64,000 nt of DNA, taken from positions 35,964-99,963 of the forward strand of contig CAKNHF010000007.1 of the NCBI GenBank assembly GCA_930972465.1, in the 5' to 3' direction. The notes beneath the pieces are model-generated. The model did not search any database. It saw only the letters and a list, made by a program, of their open reading frames with translations, and was not told the origin of the DNA. Position numbers and translations under genes: made by a program. Source of the DNA: an uncultured Lachnospiraceae bacterium. GTDB lineage: Bacteria > Bacillota > Clostridia > Lachnospirales > Lachnospiraceae. Below, piece by piece: positions 1 through 9,490 of the stretch (positions are counted from its first letter, which is position 1; each line of letters begins with the position of its first letter).

Positions 1-7
1 AGACAGT

Positions 8-1450
8 ATGAAAATTCATTCGGTTAAGTTTAATTTCATTATGAATTTTATAATGGCGGCATCCTCCATCGTATTTCCCCTTATCACATTTCCCTATGTG
101 TCCAGGGTTCTGATGGCTGCGGGAAACGGCAAGGTAGCAACAGCAAGCGCGGTGATCACATATTTCAATATGTTTGCTTCGCTGGGAATCCCCACTTACG
201 GGATACGCGCCTGTGCGAAAGTCAGAGATGACAGGGATAAGCTCTCTCAGACAGTGCAGGAACTGCTGATCATCAACTCGGTCACCATGCTCATCACATG
301 CGCGGCATTTGTGTTTACAGTGGCCCTTGTGCCCGAGTTCGCCGCAGAGAAAGAGCTGTACGTGATCAACGGGATCGGCATGGTGCTCAATATGTTTGCC
401 ATCACATGGCTGTACAATGCGCTTGAACAGTATGCCTATATCACGGTCTGCAATCTGCTGGTGAAGCTGGTCTCGCTTGTTCTGATGCTCCTTATGGTAA
501 AGAGCCCTGATGATTATATTCTCTACGGCGGGATCACCGTGTTTGCCAGTTCGGCGTCCTATGTGTTTAATTTCGTTTACGCCCTGCGGTTCATAAGTTT
601 CAAGAAGAAGGGACCTTATAATTTCCGGGTCCATATGAAGCCTATCATCCGATTTTTCGCCATGTCGGCGGCCACAAGCGTATACACCAATCTGGATGTG
701 GTTATGCTGCGGTTCATGAAAGGTGACACGGAAGTGGGATACTACAACGCAGCGATCAAGGTGAAGACGATCCTGACTACGCTGATCACCTCGCTGGGTA
801 CAGTGCTCCTGCCGAGGCTGTCCTACTATGTAAAACAGAATGAGAAGGAAAGATTCTATCAGATGATCGGAAAAGCGGTAAACTTCGTGGTTATCGCCGG
901 TCTTCCTCTGACGGTCTACTTCATGCTCTATGCAGACGAGTCCATTCTCTTCCTTGCAGGAGAGGGGTATGAGGGTTCCGTACTGCCCATGATCGTTCTG
1001 ATGCCTACGGTTCTGCTTATCGGACTGTCCAACATCACCGGTATCCAGATCCTCACCCCGCAGAATCTGGAGCAGAAGGTACTGAATTCCATTGTGGCCG
1101 GGGCGGTAATTGATTTTGTGCTTAATCTGGTTCTGATCCCCCGGTTTGCCTCCACGGGAGCCGGGCTGGCTACGCTGGCGGCGGAGGCCGCTGTGCTGGT
1201 CATTCAGTGCATGTACCTGAGAAATATTATCGGACAGATCGTAAGAGAAGTGAGTCTGGGCAAGATCCTGCTGGCTTCCGCATTAAGCTGCGCCGCAGGG
1301 ATATTCGTCAAGGTCACGGTGGATCTGGGCGCGTTCCTGACACTGGCGATAAGCGCGTGCGTATTCTTCGGAGTCTATGGACTGGTGCTGCTTGTGACAA
1401 GGGAGAAGTTTGTGTGGGAGATTATCAGGGTATATTACAAGGGCAGATGA
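8..1450 (+). CDS. Polysaccharide flippase (Wzx/MVF-like), copy 1
   Basis: A 480-aa integral membrane protein with about 12-14 hydrophobic segments along its whole length. The family moves lipid-linked oligosaccharide repeat units across the cytoplasmic membrane. The N-terminal region (FNFIMNFIMAASSIVFPLIT, then PYVSRVL) is the typical opening of these flippases. Only seven bases precede the ATG, so the ribosome site is not fully visible and a start further upstream cannot be excluded. It precedes a large GT-C-like membrane protein, and the same gene order recurs at 11465-14813 with AT-rich genes. The function is inferred from family resemblance and from the surrounding sugar-nucleotide and glycosyltransferase genes; the substrate is unknown. 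Confidence 0.85.
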   Translation: MKIHSVKFNFIMNFIMAASSIVFPLITFPYVSRVLMAAGNGKVATASAVITYFNMFASLGIPTYGIRACAKVRDDRDKLSQTVQELLIINSVTMLITCAAFVFTVALVPEFAAEKELYVINGIGMVLNMFAITWLYNALEQYAYITVCNLLVKLVSLVLMLLMVKSPDDYILYGGITVFASSASYVFNFVYALRFISFKKKGPYNFRVHMKPIIRFFAMSAATSVYTNLDVVMLRFMKGDTEVGYYNAAIKVKTILTTLITSLGTVLLPRLSYYVKQNEKERFYQMIGKAVNFVVIAGLPLTVYFMLYADESILFLAGEGYEGSVLPMIVLMPTVLLIGLSNITGIQILTPQNLEQKVLNSIVAGAVIDFVLNLVLIPRFASTGAGLATLAAEAAVLVIQCMYLRNIIGQIVREVSLGKILLASALSCAAGIFVKVTVDLGAFLTLAISACVFFGVYGLVLLVTREKFVWEIIRVYYKGR

Positions 1451-1589
1451 CTCCCGTCTGCTCCGGCGGTGAGCAACAGGTCAGTATCAGTGGCGGCAGC
1501 AGCTGCCATTTCTGATATACATTCCGTGAGCAGGGATTGAATGGGCGAACGCGGCATGAGGATCAAAAGGATGGAAGGAGACGAAAAAG

Positions 1590-3422
1590 ATGTCTAAGGG
1601 AGCAGGAAGAGTAAAGAAGAAAAACTATTACATTCTGGCGGCATTTCTGATTGCCCTGCTGCCCAGGATGATATTCCTTGGAAAAACATATCCCATGAGC
1701 ATTACGGGAGATGAGTCTTTCCTTTTTATGCCGGCGGCAGAGTGGGCCGGCTATGACTGGTCAGGGCTGGAAGGGCTGTACAGATACTATGGCTATGGAT
1801 TCATAGTATTTCTCACACCGCTGTTCAGGCTGATTGATGATCCAGTGCTTCTGTATCGGATTATGGTATTTCTTATGATACTGTGTCAGGCTGCCGCTGC
1901 GCCGATAAGCTATCATATCATGACACAATTCTTTAGCATGAAAGACAGCGCGATGACAATGTTTATTTCCATTGCCTGTTCCTATCTTGTATTTGCGCGT
2001 GCAACATATGTGTACAATGAATTTCCCTATGTTACGGTGTTCTGGCTGACTCTCTGGGTTCTGCTGAGTCTTCAGGAAAATGTCAAAAATCACAGGAAAA
2101 GATTTCTTCAGACGCTTCTTCTCCTGGCGCTTCTTCTTTATGAGATGACGCTCCATTCGCGGGCAGTCACGCTGTTTCTGGCCCTCGGTGTCACAGTAGT
2201 GTTCTATTTCTGGACATACCGGAAATGTGTGGTTTCCATTCCCGCAGCTGTCGCTGCAGGAGCAGCAGGACTGTATCTTTGCACAAAGGGAATTGACTAT
2301 ATTGTGAGCATGTCATCCGCTGCGGCGTCCAGCTCAGAAGTAGGAAACACAAGCGTATCTTTTTCCATATCAGCTATATTCGGCTCGACAAAATCCTGGA
2401 CAGCCTGGCTGTATATTGTTTTGGGGCAGGTGAATACGATGGTGCTTTTTACAGGAGGAGTTGCTCTGTTTGCAGCAGTGATGGCATGTGTTTTCCTGTG
2501 GAAAGCGCTGATCAGAAAAGAGAAAACGTTTCTGGAAGAAAACAGGAACTATATTCTGGTATTATTTTACTGCATGTCGGCCTCGGCAATCACCATTCTG
2601 GGACAGTCATTTTCCTGGCTTCCGGGAGTAACCAGCGCAGCCTTTGAGGGTGGAGATCCGGACGGCCTGAGGGCAATCACGTATCTGCGGTATTACGGAG
2701 TCTACTTTGTGCCGGTGATTATGCTTTTCCTTGTCTGGTTCTGCAGAAAGAAGAACTGCAGACAGTTTATAACGCCGGTCTGTGTTACAGCGGGAATTCT
2801 TCAGGTATTCTGGTTCTGCTGTATTATTCCCGTGTTCGGAGAAGGTGTGGGAACAAGCTGGGAATTTAATGCATTTTCACTCACGAAGGGATGGGAAGAT
2901 GTGATACGGGTAAGGACATATCTGCCGGCCATGGGAGTTCTGATAATATTTCTCGTCATCAGCATCTATGCCATACAGAAGAAAAGATATATGCTTCCGG
3001 TTCTTGTATTTACTGCAGTATTTATCTATCAGTATATGTACAACTGCATGTATCATGAGAGAGCACGGGGAGAAGTGAATTATGAGTACTGCAGCGCGGC
3101 ATATGAAATTCTTGAAGAGGCGGGCGACGAAGTTCCGGATGAGATCTATGTGGAAAATACATCTGTGCCGGTATACGGGGGGCAGTCCATTGCCAGCGAA
3201 TATCAGTTCCTGTTCAGAGACAAGACAATATATCCCTGGGTCCCGGAGAAAGATACGGAGAGCGTATATCTCTGTGTTGATCCGGAGACCGGAGCGGCTC
3301 TGGCGGAGGCCGGGTATCGGTGGGCTGAAATTACGGATAATTCGTATATTTTCGTAAAGGATGAAGGACTGACAGATGTTCTGGAAGAGAAAGGGTTGAA
3401 GTTTTCGGCAGAAACGGAATGA
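1590..3422 (+). CDS. Large polytopic membrane protein, probable GT-C-type glycosyltransferase, copy 1
   Basis: A 610-aa protein with a first membrane helix at about 13-31, then an acidic pair (Asp41-Glu42) in the first extracellular loop, many more helices, and a soluble C-terminal domain of roughly 110 residues. An acidic pair after the first helix is the usual catalytic feature of GT-C glycosyltransferases, which use lipid-linked sugar donors. It is a clear paralogue of the 638-aa protein at 12897-14813: both have AGYDWS, YYGxGF, ATxVYNE, H(S/T)RA, AWLxIVLGQ and QSFxWLPG in the same order. An AAGGAG ribosome site sits before the ATG. It could instead act as the repeat-unit polymerase, since no standard Wzy is visible. 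The exact reaction is unknown. Confidence 0.7.
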   Translation: MSKGAGRVKKKNYYILAAFLIALLPRMIFLGKTYPMSITGDESFLFMPAAEWAGYDWSGLEGLYRYYGYGFIVFLTPLFRLIDDPVLLYRIMVFLMILCQAAAAPISYHIMTQFFSMKDSAMTMFISIACSYLVFARATYVYNEFPYVTVFWLTLWVLLSLQENVKNHRKRFLQTLLLLALLLYEMTLHSRAVTLFLALGVTVVFYFWTYRKCVVSIPAAVAAGAAGLYLCTKGIDYIVSMSSAAASSSEVGNTSVSFSISAIFGSTKSWTAWLYIVLGQVNTMVLFTGGVALFAAVMACVFLWKALIRKEKTFLEENRNYILVLFYCMSASAITILGQSFSWLPGVTSAAFEGGDPDGLRAITYLRYYGVYFVPVIMLFLVWFCRKKNCRQFITPVCVTAGILQVFWFCCIIPVFGEGVGTSWEFNAFSLTKGWEDVIRVRTYLPAMGVLIIFLVISIYAIQKKRYMLPVLVFTAVFIYQYMYNCMYHERARGEVNYEYCSAAYEILEEAGDEVPDEIYVENTSVPVYGGQSIASEYQFLFRDKTIYPWVPEKDTESVYLCVDPETGAALAEAGYRWAEITDNSYIFVKDEGLTDVLEEKGLKFSAETE

Positions 3423-3472
3423 TTACAGTCCGGATACAGCAGATACAGGTGTATAAATGCCATAAAATGCTG

Positions 3473-3501
3473 TTTAAAGAAATAGATAAATGTGTTATAC
3501 T
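3473..3501 (+). promoter_or_regulatory. Candidate sigma-A promoter for the UDP-glucose dehydrogenase gene
   Basis: TTTAAA at 3473-3478 and TATACT at 3496-3501 are separated by 17 bases, upstream of the start at 3556. The -10 box is near consensus and the -35 box is weak. Confidence 0.4.
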
Positions 3502-3555
3502 ACAACAGGATATGTCGAATTATGATAAAATTTGGAAAATGAGAGGAATATAAAA

Positions 3556-4863
3556 ATGAAGATAGCAGTAGCAGGAACCGGGTATGTCGGTCTGGTAACG
3601 GGTGTATGTCTTGCGAGCAAGGGACATGATGTGACCTGCGTTGATGTAGATGAGAAGAAAGTTGAGATCATGAAGCAGGGGATCTCTCCTATATATGAAC
3701 CGGGACTGTCTGAACTTATGAAAGAAAGTATGGGCAGGCTTACATTCACTACAGATTATGCTGCGGCATACAGAGATGCGGAAGTGATTTTCATTGGAGT
3801 GGGAACGCCGGAAAAGACAGACGGTTCCGCAAATTTAAGCTATGTCTACCAGGTAGCCAAGCAGATCGCGGCTTCTGTGGAGCGGGACTGTGTGGTTGTT
3901 GTGAAGTCGACAGTACCGATCGGGACAAATGATAAAATTGAGTCTTATATTCACGATAAGCAGAAAAATAATGTAAAGATCTATGTTGCTTCTAATCCGG
4001 AGTTTCTGTCTCAGGGAACTGCAGTAAGAGATACGCTGCATGCATCAAGGATAGTGATCGGAGTAAATGAGGAACGGCCAGGAGAAATCCTTCAGGAAGT
4101 ATACAGAGACTTTGACGCGCCGAAACTTGTGGTAGGACGCAGAAGTGCCGAGATGGTCAAATATGCATCAAATGATTTCCTTGCCCTGAAGATAAGCTAT
4201 GTAAATGAAATCGCCAATCTCTGTGAGACTGTGGGAGCGGATGTCGAAGAGGTCACCAGAGGAATGGGCTATGACTCACGTATAGGAAATAAATTCTTAA
4301 AAGCGGGAATTGGATACGGAGGATCATGCTTTCCGAAAGATACAAAAGCGCTGAGTTGGCTGGCAAGTTTTAACGACAATGAAATCCGCACAGTCAAAGC
4401 GGCTATTGAAGTTAACGACAGCCAGAAATTCAAACTCGTGAAAAAGGCCAAGAAATATTATGATGATTTTCTCTTCCTCAATATTGCTGTTCTGGGCTGT
4501 ACGTTCAAGCCGGGAACAGATGATCTGAGAGAGGCACCGTCACTTGTAAACGTTCCCCTTCTGTTGGAGGATGGAGCCTATGTAAGAATCTGGGATCCCG
4601 TAGGAGAGGAAAATTTTAAAAAGAGAGTACAGCATAAAAACATACAGTATTTTGATACAATTGAAGAAGCGATCGCAGGGGCGGATCTTTGCCTGATCTT
4701 TACAGAATGGGATGACGTGTTGAAATTTGACATCAGGAAGTATGAGGAACTGATGAAGACCCCGATCGTGCTCGATGGAAGAAACTGCTATCCTCTGAGC
4801 GCATTTAAGGGAACAAAAACGACATACTGTTCTATAGGAAGAAAAACGGTAAACGACAGGTAA
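3556..4863 (+). CDS. ugd: UDP-glucose 6-dehydrogenase
   Basis: Oxidises UDP-glucose to UDP-glucuronate in two NAD-dependent steps in the cytoplasm, supplying an acidic sugar for the surface polymer. The 435-aa protein has the N-terminal Rossmann motif GTGYVGL (residues 7-13), the middle dimerisation domain, and the active-site region GYGGSCFPKD with the catalytic cysteine near residue 258. The C-terminal UDP-binding domain follows, so the length is normal for the family. An in-frame ATG lies 24 bases upstream, but GAGAGG at 3541-3546 is well spaced only for the start at 3556, which also gives the usual N terminus of the family. A DPM1-like glycosyltransferase follows 17 bases downstream. Confidence 0.93.
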   Translation: MKIAVAGTGYVGLVTGVCLASKGHDVTCVDVDEKKVEIMKQGISPIYEPGLSELMKESMGRLTFTTDYAAAYRDAEVIFIGVGTPEKTDGSANLSYVYQVAKQIAASVERDCVVVVKSTVPIGTNDKIESYIHDKQKNNVKIYVASNPEFLSQGTAVRDTLHASRIVIGVNEERPGEILQEVYRDFDAPKLVVGRRSAEMVKYASNDFLALKISYVNEIANLCETVGADVEEVTRGMGYDSRIGNKFLKAGIGYGGSCFPKDTKALSWLASFNDNEIRTVKAAIEVNDSQKFKLVKKAKKYYDDFLFLNIAVLGCTFKPGTDDLREAPSLVNVPLLLEDGAYVRIWDPVGEENFKKRVQHKNIQYFDTIEEAIAGADLCLIFTEWDDVLKFDIRKYEELMKTPIVLDGRNCYPLSAFKGTKTTYCSIGRKTVNDR

Positions 4864-4880
4864 TAGAGAGGTACAATGAG

Positions 4881-5861
4881 ATGAAACTTATCATTCAGAT
4901 CCCATGCTATAATGAGGCGGAGACACTGGAAATCGCGCTGAATGCGCTTCCGAAACATATAGATGGAGTAGATGTTATTGAATATCTGATTATCAATGAC
5001 GGAAGTAAAGATAATACAGTGGAAGTTGCGAGAAACTGGGGAGTAAACTATATCGTAAACTTCCGGAATAATAAGGGACTTGCCAGAGGATTCATGGCAG
5101 GTCTCGACGCATGTCTGAGAAACGGTGCGGACATTATTGTAAACACAGATGCAGATAATCAGTACTGCGGTGATGACATAGAAAAACTGATCCAGCCGAT
5201 CTTAAGAGGGGAGGCCGGAATGGTAGTCGGAGAGCGGCCGATTGATCAGACGGAGCATTTTTCCCCGCTCAAAAAGAAGCTGCAGCATCTGGGAAGCTGG
5301 GTTGTGAGAAAAGCGTCCAAAACAGATATACCGGATGCGCCCAGCGGATTCCGTGCATACAGCAGACATACGGCTATGAGGATGAACGTGATCAACGAGT
5401 ATACGTATACGCTTGAAACGATCGTGCAGGCCGGAAGACAGAAAATGGCAGTGACATCTGTGCCGATCAGGACGAATGCGGAATTAAGGCCTTCCAGACT
5501 TTTCAGCAGCATGTTCGGATATGTAAAAAAATCAATGCTCACAATCGGTCGGGCGCTGATGATGTATAAACCGTTATACTGTTTTGCGTGGATTGCGGGG
5601 ATATTCGGTGTCATTGGCGTTGCGATTGGAGTACGGTTCCTTGTATATTTTTTTGGTGGAAGTGGTGCAGGTCATATTCAGTCACTGATATTGGCAAGTA
5701 TGTTTATTATTATAGCAGTATTATGCGGAGTTATAGGACTTCTCGGAGATGTAATTGCAGCTAACAGAAAACTGTTAGAAGAGATACAATTTGAATTGAG
5801 GAAAATGGATTATGGACCGGGACATGAAGAAATGAAGACTAATGAGAGGCTGGAGGAGTAA
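4881..5861 (+). CDS. Family 2 glycosyltransferase, DPM1/GtrB-like, with C-terminal membrane anchor
   Basis: A 326-aa protein with an N-terminal GT-A catalytic domain: CYNEAETL near residue 9, NDGSKDNT, and the metal-binding DADNQ. Two membrane helices follow in the last 90 residues, then a basic/acidic tail. Proteins of this shape transfer a sugar from a nucleotide donor onto undecaprenyl or dolichyl phosphate. The resulting donor would suit the GT-C-like membrane protein at 1590-3422. Start chosen at the ATG after GAGAGGTACA. This is the last gene of normal base composition before the AT-rich cassette. The sugar is not known. Confidence 0.85.
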   Translation: MKLIIQIPCYNEAETLEIALNALPKHIDGVDVIEYLIINDGSKDNTVEVARNWGVNYIVNFRNNKGLARGFMAGLDACLRNGADIIVNTDADNQYCGDDIEKLIQPILRGEAGMVVGERPIDQTEHFSPLKKKLQHLGSWVVRKASKTDIPDAPSGFRAYSRHTAMRMNVINEYTYTLETIVQAGRQKMAVTSVPIRTNAELRPSRLFSSMFGYVKKSMLTIGRALMMYKPLYCFAWIAGIFGVIGVAIGVRFLVYFFGGSGAGHIQSLILASMFIIIAVLCGVIGLLGDVIAANRKLLEEIQFELRKMDYGPGHEEMKTNERLEE

Positions 5862-5867
5862 ATTGGT

Positions 5868-7034
5868 ATGAAGCCTAAGTTGTTAGTAACAGCATCAACT
5901 TTTCCAAGATGGGCTGGCGATACGGAACCACGTTTTATACTAGATCTTTCTAAATCATTATTACCTTTTTTTGAGGTTACTGTATTAGCTCCGGCATGTC
6001 CAGGTGCTAAAAAGTATGAAATTTTAGAAGGCATAAAAGTGATTCGTTATCACTATTTTCCAGTTCATAATTTTGAAACATTATGTTATCCGGGAGCGAT
6101 AGTGCCAAGAATTAAGGAAAAAAAGTGGAGGATTCTATTAGTCCCATTTCTATTTTTGGGGTTATGGTTTAGCCTTTTTAGGCTATTACCGAAATATGAT
6201 ATCGTACATGCTCATTGGTTAATACCTCAAGGGATTGTTCAGTCATTCTTTAAAAAAAAATATATTATTACTGGACATGGCGGTGACGTTACATCTCTAA
6301 ATATACCTTTAATTAAAAATTTGAAAATACATGCATTAAAAAAGGCTGAAAGAATTACAGTTGTTTCACATGCACTTGAGAAATATATTGTTGATTTTAT
6401 TGGAGACCGTAATATATTTGTTCAACCTATGGGGTGTGACCTCTCAATGTTTGGTGCGGAAAATCGTGTAGAAAATTATTTTGATCAGGGAGATAAAAAG
6501 GTTGTACTTTTTGTTGGAAGGTTGGCGGAAAAAAAGGGAGTTTCGTACTTAATAGAGGCAGTAAAAAATATAGATGTGAAATTGATTATTGTGGGGGAAG
6601 GACCACTGGAAAAACAATTAAAAAGGCAAGCTGAATCTCAGCGAAACAAAATTTCCTTTTTAGGTGGAAAAACACATGAAGAGTTAAAAAAAATTTATGC
6701 ATCGGCTGATATTTTTGTGGCACCGTCGATTACTGCGAAAGACGGAGATAAAGAAGGAGTACCAACTACCATAATGGAAGCTATGGCATCAGGGTTGCCG
6801 GTTATTGCAAGTGATTCGAGCGGAATACCGGAGGTTGTTTCAGATGGAGAAAATGGCTTTTTAACCGAAGAAAAAAATGTTGAGGATATAGCAAAAAGAA
6901 TTACTCTTTTGATCGAAAATGCTGATTTATATAAACGTTTAAAAAACGGTGCTATAAATGATTCAAAAGATTTTGATTATAATATTATAGGGGAAAAATA
7001 CGCAAATATAATTCGAGAATGTCTGAAGGATTAA
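5868..7034 (+). CDS. Family 4 glycosyltransferase
   Basis: A 388-aa cytoplasmic or membrane-associated GT-B glycosyltransferase. The C-terminal nucleotide-sugar domain shows FVGRLAEKKG, the glycine-rich GEGPLEKQL stretch and the retaining-enzyme motif ending in EAMASGLPVIAS. The N-terminal acceptor domain contains an ITGHGGD segment and one hydrophobic stretch near residues 90-105. It is the first gene of the AT-rich block and starts 6 bases after the previous stop, so it is read in the same transcript despite the composition change. It resembles colanic-acid-type mannosyl or galactosyl transferases, but donor and acceptor cannot be assigned. Confidence 0.85.
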   Translation: MKPKLLVTASTFPRWAGDTEPRFILDLSKSLLPFFEVTVLAPACPGAKKYEILEGIKVIRYHYFPVHNFETLCYPGAIVPRIKEKKWRILLVPFLFLGLWFSLFRLLPKYDIVHAHWLIPQGIVQSFFKKKYIITGHGGDVTSLNIPLIKNLKIHALKKAERITVVSHALEKYIVDFIGDRNIFVQPMGCDLSMFGAENRVENYFDQGDKKVVLFVGRLAEKKGVSYLIEAVKNIDVKLIIVGEGPLEKQLKRQAESQRNKISFLGGKTHEELKKIYASADIFVAPSITAKDGDKEGVPTTIMEAMASGLPVIASDSSGIPEVVSDGENGFLTEEKNVEDIAKRITLLIENADLYKRLKNGAINDSKDFDYNIIGEKYANIIRECLKD

Positions 7035-7066
7035 GCACTATTACTTTCAGAAGAAAAGGAAATATA

Positions 7067-7984
7067 ATGAGTGAAATTTTAATTCTCAAGAGTGATTTTG
7101 ATGATTATGAAAAGTTCTATATAGATCATATGCAAATGGATAACGTGAAAACATTCGGTTATCTTAGAACGCTAAATAGATTTTTTAAGGCAATTGGAAT
7201 TATTTGGACAAAATATTTCCAGTTACCTTTAGCCTCAATCTGGTATGGAAAATGGAAGAAGAAGCTTGGTCAATATTCAACAATAATTTTATTTGACAGA
7301 ATATTAGGGTGGAAAATTGTTGATTACATTAAGAAAAAAAATCCTAAATGTAGAATAATAATTTGGTATTGGAATTCAGGGAAACCGCCAATTCCGTCTA
7401 AGTATCAGGGAATATGTGAAGGATGGTCGTTTGACGAAAAAGAATGCCAAAAATTTGGGTACAAATATAATATTCAATTTTCGTTTAGAGATTTAAAGAG
7501 AGTGGAAATGCCCATTAAACAGGATTGTTTTTTTGTGGGAATGGATAAAGGCAGATATCCAATATTAAGCAAAATTCAACAGATATTTGATAAATATGAT
7601 ATTAGTTCTAAAATTTGTGTTATTAAAGATAAATCTTCAGTGGGGAATAAAAAAGTATATTGTGCACCTTTAAATTATTGCGATGTTCTTAATGAAGTAC
7701 AAAGTAGTAAATGCATAATAGATATAACCAAAAACGGGCAATGTGGAGAAACGCTAAGAGTTTTGGAGGCTATATTTTTTGAAAAGAAATTAATTACTAC
7801 CGATAAAAATATTGTAACTAAGCCATATTACAAAAAAAATAATATATTCATTTTGGGTATTGACAATGAAATAGAACTGAAAAAATTTATTGATTCTCCC
7901 TACGATAGACTGGATAATACAATTATACAGAACTATTCTTTTGAGAAGTGGATTGAAAATTTTAAGGTGAATGATGAAAGATAA
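7067..7984 (+). CDS. Unrecognised protein of the polysaccharide cassette
   Basis: A 305-aa soluble protein of unknown function. The reading frame is open from an ATG at 7019, but AAAAGGAAATATAATG places the ribosome site correctly for 7067, 33 bases past the previous stop. The order of short alpha/beta segments, including LDSTIS-like strands in the middle and a C-terminal part with GQCGETLRVLEAIFFEKKLIT, resembles the second half of GT-B enzymes, where a glutamate-rich helix binds the nucleotide sugar. This is a loose resemblance and not an assignment. Its place between glycosyltransferases supports a role in polymer assembly. It overlaps the next gene by 14 bases. Confidence 0.7.
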   Translation: MSEILILKSDFDDYEKFYIDHMQMDNVKTFGYLRTLNRFFKAIGIIWTKYFQLPLASIWYGKWKKKLGQYSTIILFDRILGWKIVDYIKKKNPKCRIIIWYWNSGKPPIPSKYQGICEGWSFDEKECQKFGYKYNIQFSFRDLKRVEMPIKQDCFFVGMDKGRYPILSKIQQIFDKYDISSKICVIKDKSSVGNKKVYCAPLNYCDVLNEVQSSKCIIDITKNGQCGETLRVLEAIFFEKKLITTDKNIVTKPYYKKNNIFILGIDNEIELKKFIDSPYDRLDNTIIQNYSFEKWIENFKVNDER

Positions 7985-8828
7985 TAAAATTGCAACTGTT
8001 ATTGTTCTTTATAACCCTGATTTAGATCGTTTGTATGAAAATATCAATGCAGTTATAAGGCAGACAGACTGTGTTATTTTAGTAGATAACAATTCTTCAA
8101 ATATAGAACAAATAAAAAAAATGTACAGTTCGAATTCTAAAATACATTTTATTTTTAATGACAGAAATGAAGGAATAGCAAAGGCTTTGAATCAAGGCAT
8201 TGAGTTATGCAGCGAAGGATATGAATGGGTTTTAACATTAGACCAGGACTCAGTAGTTCCTGATACTATGATTTTTGAATATAAAAAATATTTATCATTA
8301 GAAAACGTAGGAATACTTACACCTTTGATTTGTGATAGAAATCAAAAAATCAAATATAATCCAAAGTCTGAATATGAGTATTTAGACCGATGTATTACAA
8401 GCGGTTCACTGACAAATATTGCTGTATGGGATAAATGCGGTAAATTTGATGAGCGGATGTTTATTGATGTTGTTGATTTTGAATATTGTTATAGAATTAC
8501 CTGGGCTGGCTATAAGATCATTCGGATTAACTCAGTGCAGCTTTTACACGAATGTGGAAAAATTAGAGAAATTCGGATATTGGGTTATCCTATAAAGATA
8601 TTTAATCATTCTGCATTAAGAAAATACTATTTTGCCAGAAATTGGGCTTATGTAAAGAAAAAGCATAGCAAAAAAATTCCTATAATTTTTATTGTAAAAC
8701 AATATATTGTTTTAATAGGGAAAATACTTTTATTTGAAAATAGGAAATTCTTTAAAATAAAAGCTGTAATACAAGGACTGATAGACGGCCTTAATTTGAA
8801 AATGGGAGAATGCATTCGGGAGATATAA
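7971..8828 (+). CDS. Family 2 glycosyltransferase, rhamnosyltransferase-like
   Basis: A 285-aa GT-A enzyme. Early motifs are VIVLYNPD near residue 11, LVDNNSSN near 44, NEGIAKALNQGI, and the metal-binding region TLDQDSV near 95. Later come SGSLTN and FDERMFIDVVDFEYCYR, the pattern of the rhamnosyltransferase branch of family GT2. That fits with the rml genes at 15972-19497, but the donor is inferred. There are two adjacent ATG codons at 7971 and 7974. The start overlaps the preceding gene by 14 bases, and AAGGTG lies just upstream. AT-rich like its neighbours. Confidence 0.85.
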   Translation: MMKDNKIATVIVLYNPDLDRLYENINAVIRQTDCVILVDNNSSNIEQIKKMYSSNSKIHFIFNDRNEGIAKALNQGIELCSEGYEWVLTLDQDSVVPDTMIFEYKKYLSLENVGILTPLICDRNQKIKYNPKSEYEYLDRCITSGSLTNIAVWDKCGKFDERMFIDVVDFEYCYRITWAGYKIIRINSVQLLHECGKIREIRILGYPIKIFNHSALRKYYFARNWAYVKKKHSKKIPIIFIVKQYIVLIGKILLFENRKFFKIKAVIQGLIDGLNLKMGECIREI

Positions 8829-9476
8829 ATGTTTAAATTTGTTAAAATAATAGTTAAAAGTTTGTGGAGAAGAAGTATAAAAATTTATACGAAGATAAAA
8901 TGGAGAAAAATAAACACACATAATTTTACACAGATGGATAACTTTTTTAATATTAATAGAGTATCTGTTGGAAAAGCTTCTTATGGTAAATTAAGAGTCA
9001 TAGATTGCTGCCCTGAAGAAAATCATCTTGTCATAGGTAATTATTGTTCACTGGCAGAAGAAGTTGTTTTTATTTTAGGAGGAGAGCATCCTACCAATTT
9101 CTTGTCTACTTATCCTTTTACAACAAAGCTAATTAATCCGAGTGTATTTGAAGCGCATTCTAAAGGAGATATAAATATAGGCGACGATGTATGGATAGGT
9201 CATAGAAGCATTATTCTATCAGGAGTGACAATTGGAAAGGGAGCGGTTATTGCAGCAGGTAGTTTAGTGAATAAAGATATTCCTCCATATTCAATTGCAG
9301 GGGGAGTACCTGCAAAAGTAATTAAATATAGATTCAGTGATGGTATAATACAAAAGTTAGTAAATTTTGATTTTGGAAAACTGGATAGAAAATCTATACT
9401 GGCTAAAAAGGATTACTTATATATGTCGTTAAATGAGGAAAATATAGATGAAATCCTAAAAAAATTAAGTGAGTAA
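8829..9476 (+). CDS. Hexapeptide-repeat acyltransferase (CatB/WbbJ type)
   Basis: A 215-aa acyltransferase with a left-handed beta-helix. Imperfect hexapeptide repeats run through the middle ([19 protein letters not shown], then [13 protein letters not shown]), followed by the [17 protein letters not shown] loop typical of the xenobiotic and NodL-like acetyltransferases. A basic N-terminal extension of about 40 residues precedes the fold. Such enzymes work as trimers and O-acetylate a sugar, using acetyl-CoA. The ATG directly follows the stop of the previous gene, with GGGAGA nine bases upstream. The sugar target is unknown. Confidence 0.85.
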   Translation: MFKFVKIIVKSLWRRSIKIYTKIKWRKINTHNFTQMDNFFNINRVSVGKASYGKLRVIDCCPEENHLVIGNYCSLAEEVVFILGGEHPTNFLSTYPFTTKLINPSVFEAHSKGDINIGDDVWIGHRSIILSGVTIGKGAVIAAGSLVNKDIPPYSIAGGVPAKVIKYRFSDGIIQKLVNFDFGKLDRKSILAKKDYLYMSLNEENIDEILKKLSE

Positions 9477-9490
9477 AATTAGGAGAAAGC

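Noticed and set aside
1451-1589. Intergenic region after the first flippase gene searched for a small gene or terminator
   Set aside because: No frame with a ribosome site and no stable hairpin with a U-run was seen.
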